This document shows, one piece after another, positions 17,668 to 25,498 of a DNA stretch of 64,000 nt (position 1 is its first letter; each line of letters starts with the position of its first letter). The notes below the pieces were generated by a model. It saw nothing but the letters and a program-made list of their open reading frames with translations, made no database searches and was not told the origin of the DNA. The DNA is from Gillisia sp. CAL575 (GTDB taxonomy: Bacteria > Bacteroidota > Bacteroidia > Flavobacteriales > Flavobacteriaceae). The stretch is taken from contig NZ_APHJ01000021.1 of NCBI RefSeq assembly GCF_000403785.1, positions 248,001 through 312,000 on the forward strand, written 5' to 3'. The translations under genes were made by a program, and so were the position numbers.

Positions 17668-20450
17668 TAAAGGACATTATGTAAAAATTTAACCAAATTT
17701 TTGTTTTTCGGAAGATCAAACTTCTTACGCAACCTATATCGATGTAATTCTACACTTCTATAAGTAATTCCAACTAAAGGAGCAATTTCTTTGGAACTAA
17801 GATTCATGGTTAGATAAGCACACATTTTTAAATCTTTTGGGGTAAGATCTGGAAATTTTTTCTGTAAATTTTTAAAGAAATCATCATGAACTTCATTAAA
17901 GTTTCTATCAAAAAGGGCCCAATCATTTTGAGAATTTGATTGTTGCTCTTTAATATTCATCAATTTTGAATAGAGCATCTTATTCTCTTTTTTAATATTT
18001 GACTTTAATATTTCCTTTTCTATTTCATTCAACATATCTTCTTTCTTTGCCATAAGGGCAGCGTAAGAAGCTAATTCTTTGCTTTTTGATTTTAGTTGGG
18101 TTTTTAATTTCTCCTGTTCTAAAAGGGTAATTTTACTGTTATTTTCGAAATTTTGCTTTTGAAAAGTCAGTTTCTGTTTATAGTCTAATTCCTTTTCAAG
18201 TACCTTTTTCTTTCTCTTAAATTTAATTTTGTTATAATAATGAACAAGAAACAGAATTATGATCAAAACCAACATATAGCCAACCCAAGCCCAAATATTA
18301 AAATACCAAGGTTGCAAAACACTAAATGAAAACAGTGATTTTTCTATACTTTCATCTGCGCTATTTTGTCTTACCTTAAATTCATAATCTCCTGGATGTA
18401 GATTCTGATAAACTACATGAGAAGTGATATTTGGTACAGACCACTTTTTATCGTAACCCTCTAACTTATAAGAATAAAGTGGTAAAGACAATGTACCCGG
18501 AGAATGGCTAGAAAATTTAAAGCTAATGGTATTTTTCTTAAATGGAATATTAACTGAACTATCAAGAGAAATAGAATTGCCATTAACTTTAACCGTTTCT
18601 AAAGATAGATTTGCGAATTCAGTTTCTTTTTTAGAATTAATTGGATTGATTTGTAAAAAACCATCATCCAAAAATAAAAAAAGAGAATTATCAATTTTAT
18701 TTGCACTTGGTGAATTCTTAACGATCCGGCTATTAATTAAGTCCTCATTGAAATTATACAAATTATCACCTGTTGTAGATGTAATTCTAAGCGAACTCAA
18801 ATTCTTTATAACTAACAATTCTTTATTGATGGTAGCTATACTTGCAAAGGGATATAACTTTTGTTCTAATATAGCGTCTTTCGCTAAGGCGCCATGAAGT
18901 GGATCATATCTATATATTTCATTGTTTTTTGTCAAGAAAATTTGTGTACCTATAGCAAATATCTCATAAGTAACATTTGGATCATTAAAACTTTTGAGAA
19001 GTTTCAATTCATTAAAGTCATCAGAAATTTTATATTTAAAAATGCCCTTATGTGCTGCATCCACCCACAAATGTTGATCTTGATCAAAATATATGCTTCC
19101 AACCGGAAAGTCTAGATTTTCAAATCTATATGATTCCCAGACTCCATTGACTTTTATATATCTGGTAACTCCAGAATAATTAGGTTGCAGATAATACTCA
19201 GTACCAGAAATATTAACAAAACCCATACCTCCGTTGGTGCTGCTTATTAAATTAAATTCATTGTTTTTTATGCTATAGGTGCCATTGTTATGTCCGCAGA
19301 TAATTTCATCTCCTACTTTGGTAAGATTCCATACATGACCATTTGAGGCTTCTAATAACTCCAATTGGGTTCCTTTTAACTTAAAAACACCATGATTAGA
19401 TCCTATTAAAAGATTTTCATCTTGCTTAACTATACTATATACGGTTCCTAACAATCCTGATTTATCATTATACGCATATACATTTTTAGTTAGAAGCACT
19501 TTAGATAAACCATTATCCAATGCAAGCCACAAGTTATTCTGGTCGTCTAAAAACTGCCTTAAAACGGTATTATTTGCTAAGCCATTCTTTTTGTTATATA
19601 CATGTTTCAGCACCCCCTCAGCATTATAAACCATGAGTCCATTATTAATGGTCCCAACACAAACTAATTCGTTTACTATTTTTAGATTATTTATCTCCGG
19701 ATACGGCACGTCATCAATAGAAGAAAAAAACCATTTTTTTAGAACAGTATCCTTAAAATAATAAAGGCCATTATTTTGGGTAGCAATCAATAATCCGCCT
19801 TTATAATCTACAATACTTTGGATAGTATAATTATCTAGAGGTTCACTCCACTCCAATTTTGTTATACTATCATTCTCTATTTTGTAAATACCATTATTCT
19901 TGGTGCCTACATATAAATTATCATGAATTAAAAAAGTATAAACTGCCGAGATATTACCAAAAGGTAGAATACGAATTCTTTTGGTTTGGGTATTATACCT
20001 ATATATTTTATTGAAAGATTGAAATAAAATTTCTTCACCAAACGGGATTATTTTCCAAATCTCATCATTATTGAAAATTTCCTGATCAATGGAATTACTT
20101 AAGGAAGTGTATTGTAATTCATTCTTATCATTTTTAATCCAGTAGCCGAATTGATGATAAGAACCGGAATATAAAGTATCGTTAATAACATTTACAGATC
20201 TTAAAATCCCTTTAGAAGGCAAACTGTACTTAGTCCAAAAATCTCCATTGAAAGCTAAAAGATTCTTATTGTTTGCAACATATACAGTTCCATCTGGATG
20301 CTGAGTAATATCCCAGTTGGAATTTTCCCCTCTATAATCGGTTTTTAGATAATTTGTAAAGTAAGGAGCTATTTCCTGCCCTTGTAAAGTAAAACATGCA
20401 GTTAGAAGCAAGCTAACTAAAACTACTTTCATTTCCTTTAATACATCCAT
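17667..20450 (-). CDS. Membrane-anchored propeller/Y_Y_Y regulator with LuxR-type HTH
   Basis: About 927 residues from the ATG at 20450 (a second ATG at 20432 gives a tighter signal peptide). The periplasmic part is a two-component-regulator-type beta-propeller (repeats such as GGLLIATQNNGLYYF and NNLWLALDNGLSKV), followed by a Y_Y_Y domain (about 625-710), one transmembrane helix (about 720-740), a long coiled coil and a C-terminal LuxR/GerE-like helix-turn-helix (LTPKDLKMCAYL ... SSKEIAPLVGITYRSVELHR). There is no histidine-kinase or receiver domain, so it should sense a sugar outside and bind DNA inside in one chain, in the manner of SusR. It lies directly upstream of and codirectional with SusC and is the presumed PUL activator. 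Confidence 0.85.
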   Translation of the reverse strand: MDVLKEMKVVLVSLLLTACFTLQGQEIAPYFTNYLKTDYRGENSNWDITQHPDGTVYVANNKNLLAFNGDFWTKYSLPSKGILRSVNVINDTLYSGSYHQFGYWIKNDKNELQYTSLSNSIDQEIFNNDEIWKIIPFGEEILFQSFNKIYRYNTQTKRIRILPFGNISAVYTFLIHDNLYVGTKNNGIYKIENDSITKLEWSEPLDNYTIQSIVDYKGGLLIATQNNGLYYFKDTVLKKWFFSSIDDVPYPEINNLKIVNELVCVGTINNGLMVYNAEGVLKHVYNKKNGLANNTVLRQFLDDQNNLWLALDNGLSKVLLTKNVYAYNDKSGLLGTVYSIVKQDENLLIGSNHGVFKLKGTQLELLEASNGHVWNLTKVGDEIICGHNNGTYSIKNNEFNLISSTNGGMGFVNISGTEYYLQPNYSGVTRYIKVNGVWESYRFENLDFPVGSIYFDQDQHLWVDAAHKGIFKYKISDDFNELKLLKSFNDPNVTYEIFAIGTQIFLTKNNEIYRYDPLHGALAKDAILEQKLYPFASIATINKELLVIKNLSSLRITSTTGDNLYNFNEDLINSRIVKNSPSANKIDNSLFLFLDDGFLQINPINSKKETEFANLSLETVKVNGNSISLDSSVNIPFKKNTISFKFSSHSPGTLSLPLYSYKLEGYDKKWSVPNITSHVVYQNLHPGDYEFKVRQNSADESIEKSLFSFSVLQPWYFNIWAWVGYMLVLIIILFLVHYYNKIKFKRKKKVLEKELDYKQKLTFQKQNFENNSKITLLEQEKLKTQLKSKSKELASYAALMAKKEDMLNEIEKEILKSNIKKENKMLYSKLMNIKEQQSNSQNDWALFDRNFNEVHDDFFKNLQKKFPDLTPKDLKMCAYLTMNLSSKEIAPLVGITYRSVELHRYRLRKKFDLPKNKNLVKFLHNVL

Positions 20451-20507
20451 TAACTGCAAGATATAATAAAAATAGAATTAGTTCTTAAAGTAAAAAAAAT
20501 AAGAAAT

Positions 20508-20843
20508 TTAGGTGGATTGTGGTGCCAATTTAACTTCCAGTCCGTCAAGCTCTGGTGTCATATAGATCTGGCAACCTAACCTACTATTATCTTCAACAAA
20601 AAATGCCTGATCTAACATATCTTCTTCTTCATAGCTTTTCTCTGGAAGTAAATGATCATGACTTAAAACATAACACTGGCAGGATGCACACATGGCCATA
20701 CCACCACAAATACCAATAGTTCCTTCTGGAGCTAGTTCATGCATACGCACGACTTCCATTAGATTCATATTCATATCTGTGGGTGCCTCTACATTATGAG
20801 CTTCACCTTCTCTATCTATTATGGTAATTTTAATGTCTGACAT
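20508..20843 (-). CDS. 2Fe-2S ferredoxin, adrenodoxin-type
   Basis: A 111-residue soluble ferredoxin. The cluster ligands are C46, C52, C55 and C91 in the CGGMAMCASC ... LGCQI arrangement typical of adrenodoxin/Isc ferredoxins; C57 is an extra Cys. It follows the ferredoxin reductase by 20 bp and is the last gene of the Mrp-Nfu-reductase-ferredoxin operon. The pair makes a complete NAD(P)H-to-ferredoxin electron chain, probably serving Fe-S cluster assembly or a monooxygenase-type partner. Confidence 0.9.
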   Translation of the reverse strand: MSDIKITIIDREGEAHNVEAPTDMNMNLMEVVRMHELAPEGTIGICGGMAMCASCQCYVLSHDHLLPEKSYEEEDMLDQAFFVEDNSRLGCQIYMTPELDGLEVKLAPQST

Positions 20844-20863
20844 ATCTAAGAAATATGAAATTC

Positions 20864-21925
20864 TTAATTTATACTTTTAACAACTTCTCGTTTTGCTTCC
20901 TTTTTTGAGCCATCAAATCCGCTTATCCCACTTACAGTAGTATATTTCATTACATACTTCTTGTCTGGATTTATTCTTTGATAAGCACTTTGACACATAA
21001 TAGCAGCTTCATGGAAGCCACATAGTATCAGTTTTAATTTACCAGGATAAGTATTTACATCTCCAATGGCGTATACGCCAGGAATATTTGTTTGATAATC
21101 ATAAGTATTATCAACCTTGATTGCATTTTTTTCAATTTCTAATCCCCAATCTCCAATTGGACCTAATTTTGGAGAAAGACCGAATAAAGGAATAAAATGA
21201 TCCGTCGGTTTTACTTCTTCTTCAGCAGCATTTCCTTTATGTCTAATAACAACAGCTTCCAAATCATTCTTTCCCTGAAGATCTACAACTTCAGCATCTG
21301 TAATTAAATTGATCTTCCCTATTTTAGATAATTCTTCAACCTTTTCTACGGAATCTAAAGCACCTCTAAAATCTCTTCTTCTATGAACTAAAGAAACTTC
21401 TTTAGCGATATTAGAAAGAAAAATTGACCAGTCTAAAGCTGAATCTCCTCCCCCAGCTATTACTACAGATTTGTCTCTATAAACTTCAGGATCTCTAATT
21501 ATATAGGAAACACCCTTGTCTTCAAAATTGGATATTGAAGGAATAGGTGGTTTTCTAGGTTCAAAACTCCCTAATCCGCCTGCAATTACAACAATAGGGG
21601 CATTATGTTTAACACCTCTAGAAGTTGTAACCAAAAATGTTCCATCTTCCAATTTATCCAGAGTTTCTGCTCTATCTCCAAGAGTGAATCCTGGACTAAA
21701 AGGCTTTATTTGCTCTAAGAGATTAGTTACAAGATCTCCTGCCAAAACTTCCGGAAATCCAGGAATATCATAAATTGGTTTCTTTGGATAGATCTCGGCA
21801 CATTGTCCTCCAGGAATTGGCAACGCATCTATTAAATGACATTTAAGTTTAAGCAATCCGGCTTCAAAAACGGTAAACAAACCTGTGGGTCCGGCACCGA
21901 TTATAATAATATCTGTTGTAATCAT
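20864..21925 (-). CDS. Ferredoxin--NAD(P)+ reductase, thioredoxin-reductase-like (YumC type)
   Basis: A 353-residue flavoprotein with an FAD Rossmann motif near the N-terminus (IIGAGPTGLFTVFEAG), an NADPH-binding motif (VIAGGGDSALDWS) and the C-terminal FAD signature (IPGVYAIGDVNTYPGKLKLI). The redox-active CxxC of thioredoxin reductase is absent after GGGDSALDW, which is the feature that separates YumC-type ferredoxin reductases from TrxR. The ferredoxin gene next door is its natural partner. Codirectional with nfu upstream (42 bp gap). Confidence 0.9.
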   Translation of the reverse strand: MITTDIIIIGAGPTGLFTVFEAGLLKLKCHLIDALPIPGGQCAEIYPKKPIYDIPGFPEVLAGDLVTNLLEQIKPFSPGFTLGDRAETLDKLEDGTFLVTTSRGVKHNAPIVVIAGGLGSFEPRKPPIPSISNFEDKGVSYIIRDPEVYRDKSVVIAGGGDSALDWSIFLSNIAKEVSLVHRRRDFRGALDSVEKVEELSKIGKINLITDAEVVDLQGKNDLEAVVIRHKGNAAEEEVKPTDHFIPLFGLSPKLGPIGDWGLEIEKNAIKVDNTYDYQTNIPGVYAIGDVNTYPGKLKLILCGFHEAAIMCQSAYQRINPDKKYVMKYTTVSGISGFDGSKKEAKREVVKSIN

Positions 21926-21967
21926 TCTTTTTAATTTGCAATAAGAGATTAGAGGGCAAAATCCCTC

Positions 21968-22210
21968 TTACCTTTCAATATTTACCACTTTTTCTATTTG
22001 CGGTGCATATTTTTTGATAGTCATTTCTACACCAGATTTCAAAGTCATCTGGTTGACGTGACAACCAACACAAGCCCCTTCCAACTGGACTTTTACAAGG
22101 CGATCATCTTCAATAGATATTAAAGAAATATCTCCACCATCGCTTTGCAAGAAAGGTCTAATTTCTTGCAGGGCTTTTTCAACATTAAATCTAATTTCTT
22201 CGGTTGTCAT
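21968..22210 (-). CDS. NifU C-terminal-domain Fe-S scaffold/carrier (Nfu)
   Basis: An 80-residue protein that is just the Nfu domain: IRPFLQSDGGDISL followed by the cluster-binding CVGC motif (C47, C50). Such proteins hold a 4Fe-4S cluster between two subunits and pass it to apo-proteins. Its ATG directly abuts the stop of mrp (22211), so translation is probably coupled. The link with Mrp, another Fe-S carrier, is expected. Confidence 0.92.
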   Translation of the reverse strand: MTTEEIRFNVEKALQEIRPFLQSDGGDISLISIEDDRLVKVQLEGACVGCHVNQMTLKSGVEMTIKKYAPQIEKVVNIER

Positions 22211-23341
22211 TTATTTTCCTTTTACAGCACTACATCCAGCCATAGTAGTAATCTTAATAGCTTCGGTTGGAGGTAAGCTTGTATTTCTATTTACAGTTTC
22301 CTGAACTACATTTCTGGTTAATTCCTCAAAAGAACTTTCCAAAGCTGTAGCAGTTTGTAAGGCTGCAGGTCTACCTAAATCTCCAGCTTCGCGAATACTT
22401 TGCACCAATGGAATTTCTCCTAAGAACGGAACCCCAAGATCGGTTGCTAGGTTTCTTGCTCCTTCTTTCCCGAAAATATAATATTTGTTATCTGGCAATT
22501 CATCTGGAGTGAAATAAGCCATGTTTTCTATAATTCCTAATACCGGAACATTAATACTTTCTTGCTGAAACATTGCAACTCCTTTTTTAGCATCTGCAAG
22601 AGCCACATTTTGTGGAGTACTTACTATAACTGCTCCTGTAATAGGAAGTGATTGCATAATGGATAAGTGAATATCACCCGTTCCTGGAGGAAGATCTATC
22701 AACATAAAATCTAATTCTCCCCAAGCTGCATCAAATATCATCTGATTTAATGCTTTAGCTGCCATTGGACCTCTCCAAACTACTGCCTGATCTGGTTTTG
22801 TAAAGAACCCAATAGACAACAATTTAACTCCGTAACTCTCTACAGGTTTCATTTTAGACTTTCCGTCTACATTGATAGATAGTGGTCTTTCAGATTCTAC
22901 ATCCAGCATTATAGGCATAGAAGGCCCATAAATATCGGCATCTAGTAAGCCTACTTTAAATCCCATTTTGGCTAAAGAAACCGCTAAGTTAGCAGTCACT
23001 GTAGATTTTCCAACTCCACCTTTCCCAGAGGCAACAGCAATAATATTTTTGATTCCAGGAATTGCCTTACCCTTAATAGTAGGTTTTTCTGGAGCTTCAA
23101 CTTTTATATTAACCTTTACAATGGCTTTATCAAAGATCTTTTCTTGAATAACTTTAATTATATCTGCTTCTGCCCTTTTCTTAATATGCATAGCAGGAGT
23201 GGTCATTACTAAATCTACCACTACCTCATCTCCAAAGGTCATAACATTTTTCACGGCACCGCTTTCTACCATATTACTTCCCTCACCAGAAAGTGATATG
23301 GTTTCTAGAGCAGCTAGTATGTCTTTTCTCTCTAATTTCAT
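22211..23341 (-). CDS. mrp: Mrp/NBP35-family Fe-S carrier ATPase
   Basis: A 376-residue protein with an N-terminal MIP18/DUF59 domain (about 1-85) and a deviant P-loop ATPase domain carrying GKGGVGKST (106-114), LLDADIYGPSMP and DLPPGTGDIHLS. Mrp (ApbC) proteins load or transfer Fe-S clusters. It is the first gene of a four-gene operon with Nfu, ferredoxin reductase and ferredoxin, and has its own TATATTTG box 49 bp upstream. The usual CxxC near the C-terminus of ApbC is not obvious; the protein ends with GCSAVKGK. Confidence 0.92.
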   Translation of the reverse strand: MKLERKDILAALETISLSGEGSNMVESGAVKNVMTFGDEVVVDLVMTTPAMHIKKRAEADIIKVIQEKIFDKAIVKVNIKVEAPEKPTIKGKAIPGIKNIIAVASGKGGVGKSTVTANLAVSLAKMGFKVGLLDADIYGPSMPIMLDVESERPLSINVDGKSKMKPVESYGVKLLSIGFFTKPDQAVVWRGPMAAKALNQMIFDAAWGELDFMLIDLPPGTGDIHLSIMQSLPITGAVIVSTPQNVALADAKKGVAMFQQESINVPVLGIIENMAYFTPDELPDNKYYIFGKEGARNLATDLGVPFLGEIPLVQSIREAGDLGRPAALQTATALESSFEELTRNVVQETVNRNTSLPPTEAIKITTMAGCSAVKGK

Positions 23342-23389
23342 CTGAATTTATTTCATTTTCAACCTCTTATATAGATTGATTCTAAAATG

Positions 23390-23397
23390 CAAATATA
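23390..23397 (-). promoter_or_regulatory. Candidate -7 element for mrp operon
   Basis: TATATTTG on the minus strand, a full match to TAnnTTTG, leaving a leader of about 43 nt before the mrp start at 23341. Confidence 0.5.
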
Positions 23398-23483
23398 AAG
23401 GCTTTCCCCTAGAAAACGAAGTATTCCGCTATAATTGATTGATTGTTAAATAAGCGAAAATTATAGAAGCCATTTTCGGCATT

Positions 23484-23825
23484 TTATAGTGGTCTGTCAA
23501 GCTCATTATTTGGATCCCAAAACACTTTCTCAAAATTTTGAATTTGGTTTGCTTTAATTTCCACACCCTCATCTTCTAGCAATTGTTGCATGGCATTGCT
23601 ACCTCCAAAATGATGTTTACCAGTGAGTAATCCTAATCTGTTCACCACTCTTTGAGCCGGTACTTCTTCTAAATCATGAGCTTTGTTCATAGCCCAACCG
23701 ACCATCCTTGCGCTTTTAGCAGCTCCCAAATATCTTGCTATAGCACCATAGGAGGTAACTCTCCCCAAAGGAATATGTTTTACTACTTCATAAACTCGTT
23801 CAAAAAAGTTAGGTTCTTCGGCCAT
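23484..23825 (-). CDS. Alkyltransferase-like (ATL) DNA-binding protein, MGMT family without active Cys
   Basis: A 113-residue MGMT DNA-binding domain. The PCHRV active site of O6-alkylguanine transferases reads PAQRV here (residues 56-60), so the alkyl-accepting Cys is Ala. The rest of the motif (GRVTSYGAIARYLG, ARMVGWAMNK, VVNRLGLLTGKHHFGG) is intact. ATL proteins do not repair; they bind alkylated guanine, flip it and recruit nucleotide excision repair. The gene starts 1 bp before the stop of the LysE-type gene and is the last of a three-gene string. Confidence 0.88.
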   Translation of the reverse strand: MAEEPNFFERVYEVVKHIPLGRVTSYGAIARYLGAAKSARMVGWAMNKAHDLEEVPAQRVVNRLGLLTGKHHFGGSNAMQQLLEDEGVEIKANQIQNFEKVFWDPNNELDRPL

Positions 23826-23826
23826 G

Positions 23827-24450
23827 TTAATAATAGAAAATCCTTACCAAGGTAATTATTACCAGGACAAGCATTAAAGCCGCCATAAAATAATTAGAAT
23901 ACTTAGTAAAAATGGTTGTTTTATCTTCAATTTTCCAAAAGGAAAAAACATAGAAATAAAGTGTTGTAAAAGTTCCTAAGGATGCGGCAAGAATAAAAAC
24001 CAAAATAATTGACCAATGATATTCTACATCTCCACCAATATTAAGCGCTGCAGCAATAGCCACAAAAAAAGGAATTGGAAATACATTTAGAACCGACACT
24101 AACATGCCTTTAAAAATACTATTTGAATTCGCTTTTTTAGAATGTGTTTTCATGTGAGAATCACTTCTTGCTTTCATATAAAAATAGATCATTAGGAATA
24201 TGAAAATAACTAACCCAGTTCTAAGAAGGATGTTGCGAATAAAAGGATTATCAAAAATATACTTGGTTAAAAGAATTGCAACCAAGGCCTGAAATAACAC
24301 AATTATAGAAGCACCAATTGCTACATAAATTCCATTCTTCCTACCATACTCTAAGCAAGTTTTGGCAACTGTCATGTTTACTAATCCCGGGGGCACTACT
24401 CCTAAAAGAGCTGCAAAATATGTGATTAGGAAAATTTTTGTTTCCTCCAA
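23827..24450 (-). CDS. LysE/RhtB-family exporter
   Basis: A 207-residue inner-membrane protein with about six hydrophobic helices and the family opening ITYFAALLGVVPPGLVNMTV. LysE-type proteins export amino acids or related small molecules; the substrate cannot be told. It lies between trmB (4 bp) and the ATL gene (1 bp), so the three are probably co-transcribed, though no functional link is evident. Confidence 0.8.
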   Translation of the reverse strand: MEETKIFLITYFAALLGVVPPGLVNMTVAKTCLEYGRKNGIYVAIGASIIVLFQALVAILLTKYIFDNPFIRNILLRTGLVIFIFLMIYFYMKARSDSHMKTHSKKANSNSIFKGMLVSVLNVFPIPFFVAIAAALNIGGDVEYHWSIILVFILAASLGTFTTLYFYVFSFWKIEDKTTIFTKYSNYFMAALMLVLVIITLVRIFYY

Positions 24451-24454
24451 ATTT

Positions 24455-25129
24455 CTATTTTATCTTAAATTGAATATAGGTAATTGGCTTTCCTTGCTCA
24501 AGGTACTGTTTTTCATAGAAAGTTTGTATCCCAACCACTTCTTTCGGAGAGTACACGTTTTTATAAACATCATGGTTGGCGTGCAAGATTTCATGGCCCT
24601 CACCATGTAATAAACCTAATGTGTAACCATGCATGAATTCACTATCGGTCTTTAAGTTTACTAAACCTTCTGGCTTTAAGATATCCTTATATTTTTTAAG
24701 GAATTCTGAATTTGTTAATCGATGCTTGGTACGCTTGTATTTTATTTGAGGATCTGGAAAGGTAATCCAGATTTCATCTACCTCATTTTCAGCAAAAATA
24801 AGATCTATCAATTCAATTTGGGTTCTCATGAAACCCACATTATGCATTTCATCTTCTAATGCAGTTTTTGCGCCTCGCCAAAAACGTGCTCCCTTGATAT
24901 CTATCCCAATAAAATTCTTATTTGGATTTGCTTTAGCCATGGCAACACTATATTCCCCTTTTCCACATCCTAATTCCAAAACAATGGGATTGCTGTTTTT
25001 AAAGAATTGTTCGTTCCATTTCCCTTTCAAGGCATATTGAACATCTACAATTTCTTCCCGAGAGGGCTGAACAACATTATTAAAACTTTCATTTTCCCTA
25101 AATCTCTTGAGTTTGTTCTTGCTGCCCAC
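24455..25129 (-). CDS. trmB: tRNA (guanine-N7-)-methyltransferase
   Basis: A 224-residue SAM-dependent methyltransferase making m7G46 in tRNA. Visible motifs are VLELGCGKGEYSVAMA (SAM site), FIGIDIKGARFWRG, WITFPDPQIKYKRTKHRLT and the C-terminal PITYIQFKI. The start is GTG at 25129; the sequence from there (MGSKNKLKRF) is the usual flavobacterial N-terminus and no ATG is available. A TAATTTTG box lies 20 bp upstream. Confidence 0.93.
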   Translation of the reverse strand: MGSKNKLKRFRENESFNNVVQPSREEIVDVQYALKGKWNEQFFKNSNPIVLELGCGKGEYSVAMAKANPNKNFIGIDIKGARFWRGAKTALEDEMHNVGFMRTQIELIDLIFAENEVDEIWITFPDPQIKYKRTKHRLTNSEFLKKYKDILKPEGLVNLKTDSEFMHGYTLGLLHGEGHEILHANHDVYKNVYSPKEVVGIQTFYEKQYLEQGKPITYIQFKIK

Positions 25130-25148
25130 GTGTTGTTAAATATTTTGG

Positions 25149-25156
25149 CAAAATTA
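25149..25156 (-). promoter_or_regulatory. Candidate -7 element for trmB
   Basis: TAATTTTG on the minus strand fits TAnnTTTG and stands 20 bp before the GTG start, the spacing seen at several other genes of this window. No TTG at -33 is evident. Confidence 0.4.
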
Positions 25157-25453
25157 ACTAAAATAGCTCAGAAAGTCATTATTTGTATTCAAGGCATTTT
25201 CTGAATTTTAAGATCCCTCCATATGATGACAATACGCTGGGATTAATCTTAGCATAGAATGATTTAATACCAAGGAGGCTTCTACAAGCTCAGCCTGACG
25301 GTTGCTTTAAGTTGTAATTCTGAAAGTAGCGGAACAGATTGAAGAATCTCAATGAAGTAGGATAACATTTCAAAAGTGAATTCTCATTATAAAAAAGTAT
25401 TACGCAAGTATTATAATAAGGATAATTATTTATTGAAACCAGAACTGATATAC

Positions 25454-25472
25454 AATGAATTTACAATTCATT
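25454..25472. repeat. Inverted repeat upstream of glycosyltransferase
   Basis: AATGAATT-TAC-AATTCATT: perfect 8-bp arms with a 3-nt spacer, 27 bp before the ATG at 25499. The geometry suits a dimeric repressor or simply reflects AT-rich sequence. Confidence 0.35.
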
Positions 25473-25498
25473 ATTTGTTAGGTTAGTTATATTTGCTG

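Larger units (their letters stand above)
25130..25498. other. Divergent intergenic region
   Basis: About 370 bp between divergent trmB and the glycosyltransferase, without a credible gene. It holds the trmB promoter candidate, a worn REP-like piece near 25275-25310 (AGGCTTC...GCTCAGCCTGAC), an inverted repeat at 25454-25472 and a TATATTTG at 25488-25495 that lies unusually close to the downstream ATG. Confidence 0.55.

Noticed and set aside
14422-20450. ECF sigma/anti-sigma control of the PUL
   Set aside because: The SusC has no obvious N-terminal signalling domain beyond the carboxypeptidase-like one, and no sigma or anti-sigma gene is present; the tethered HTH regulator is adjacent.
20864-21925. 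Thioredoxin reductase
   Set aside because: The CxxC redox motif is missing and a ferredoxin gene follows.
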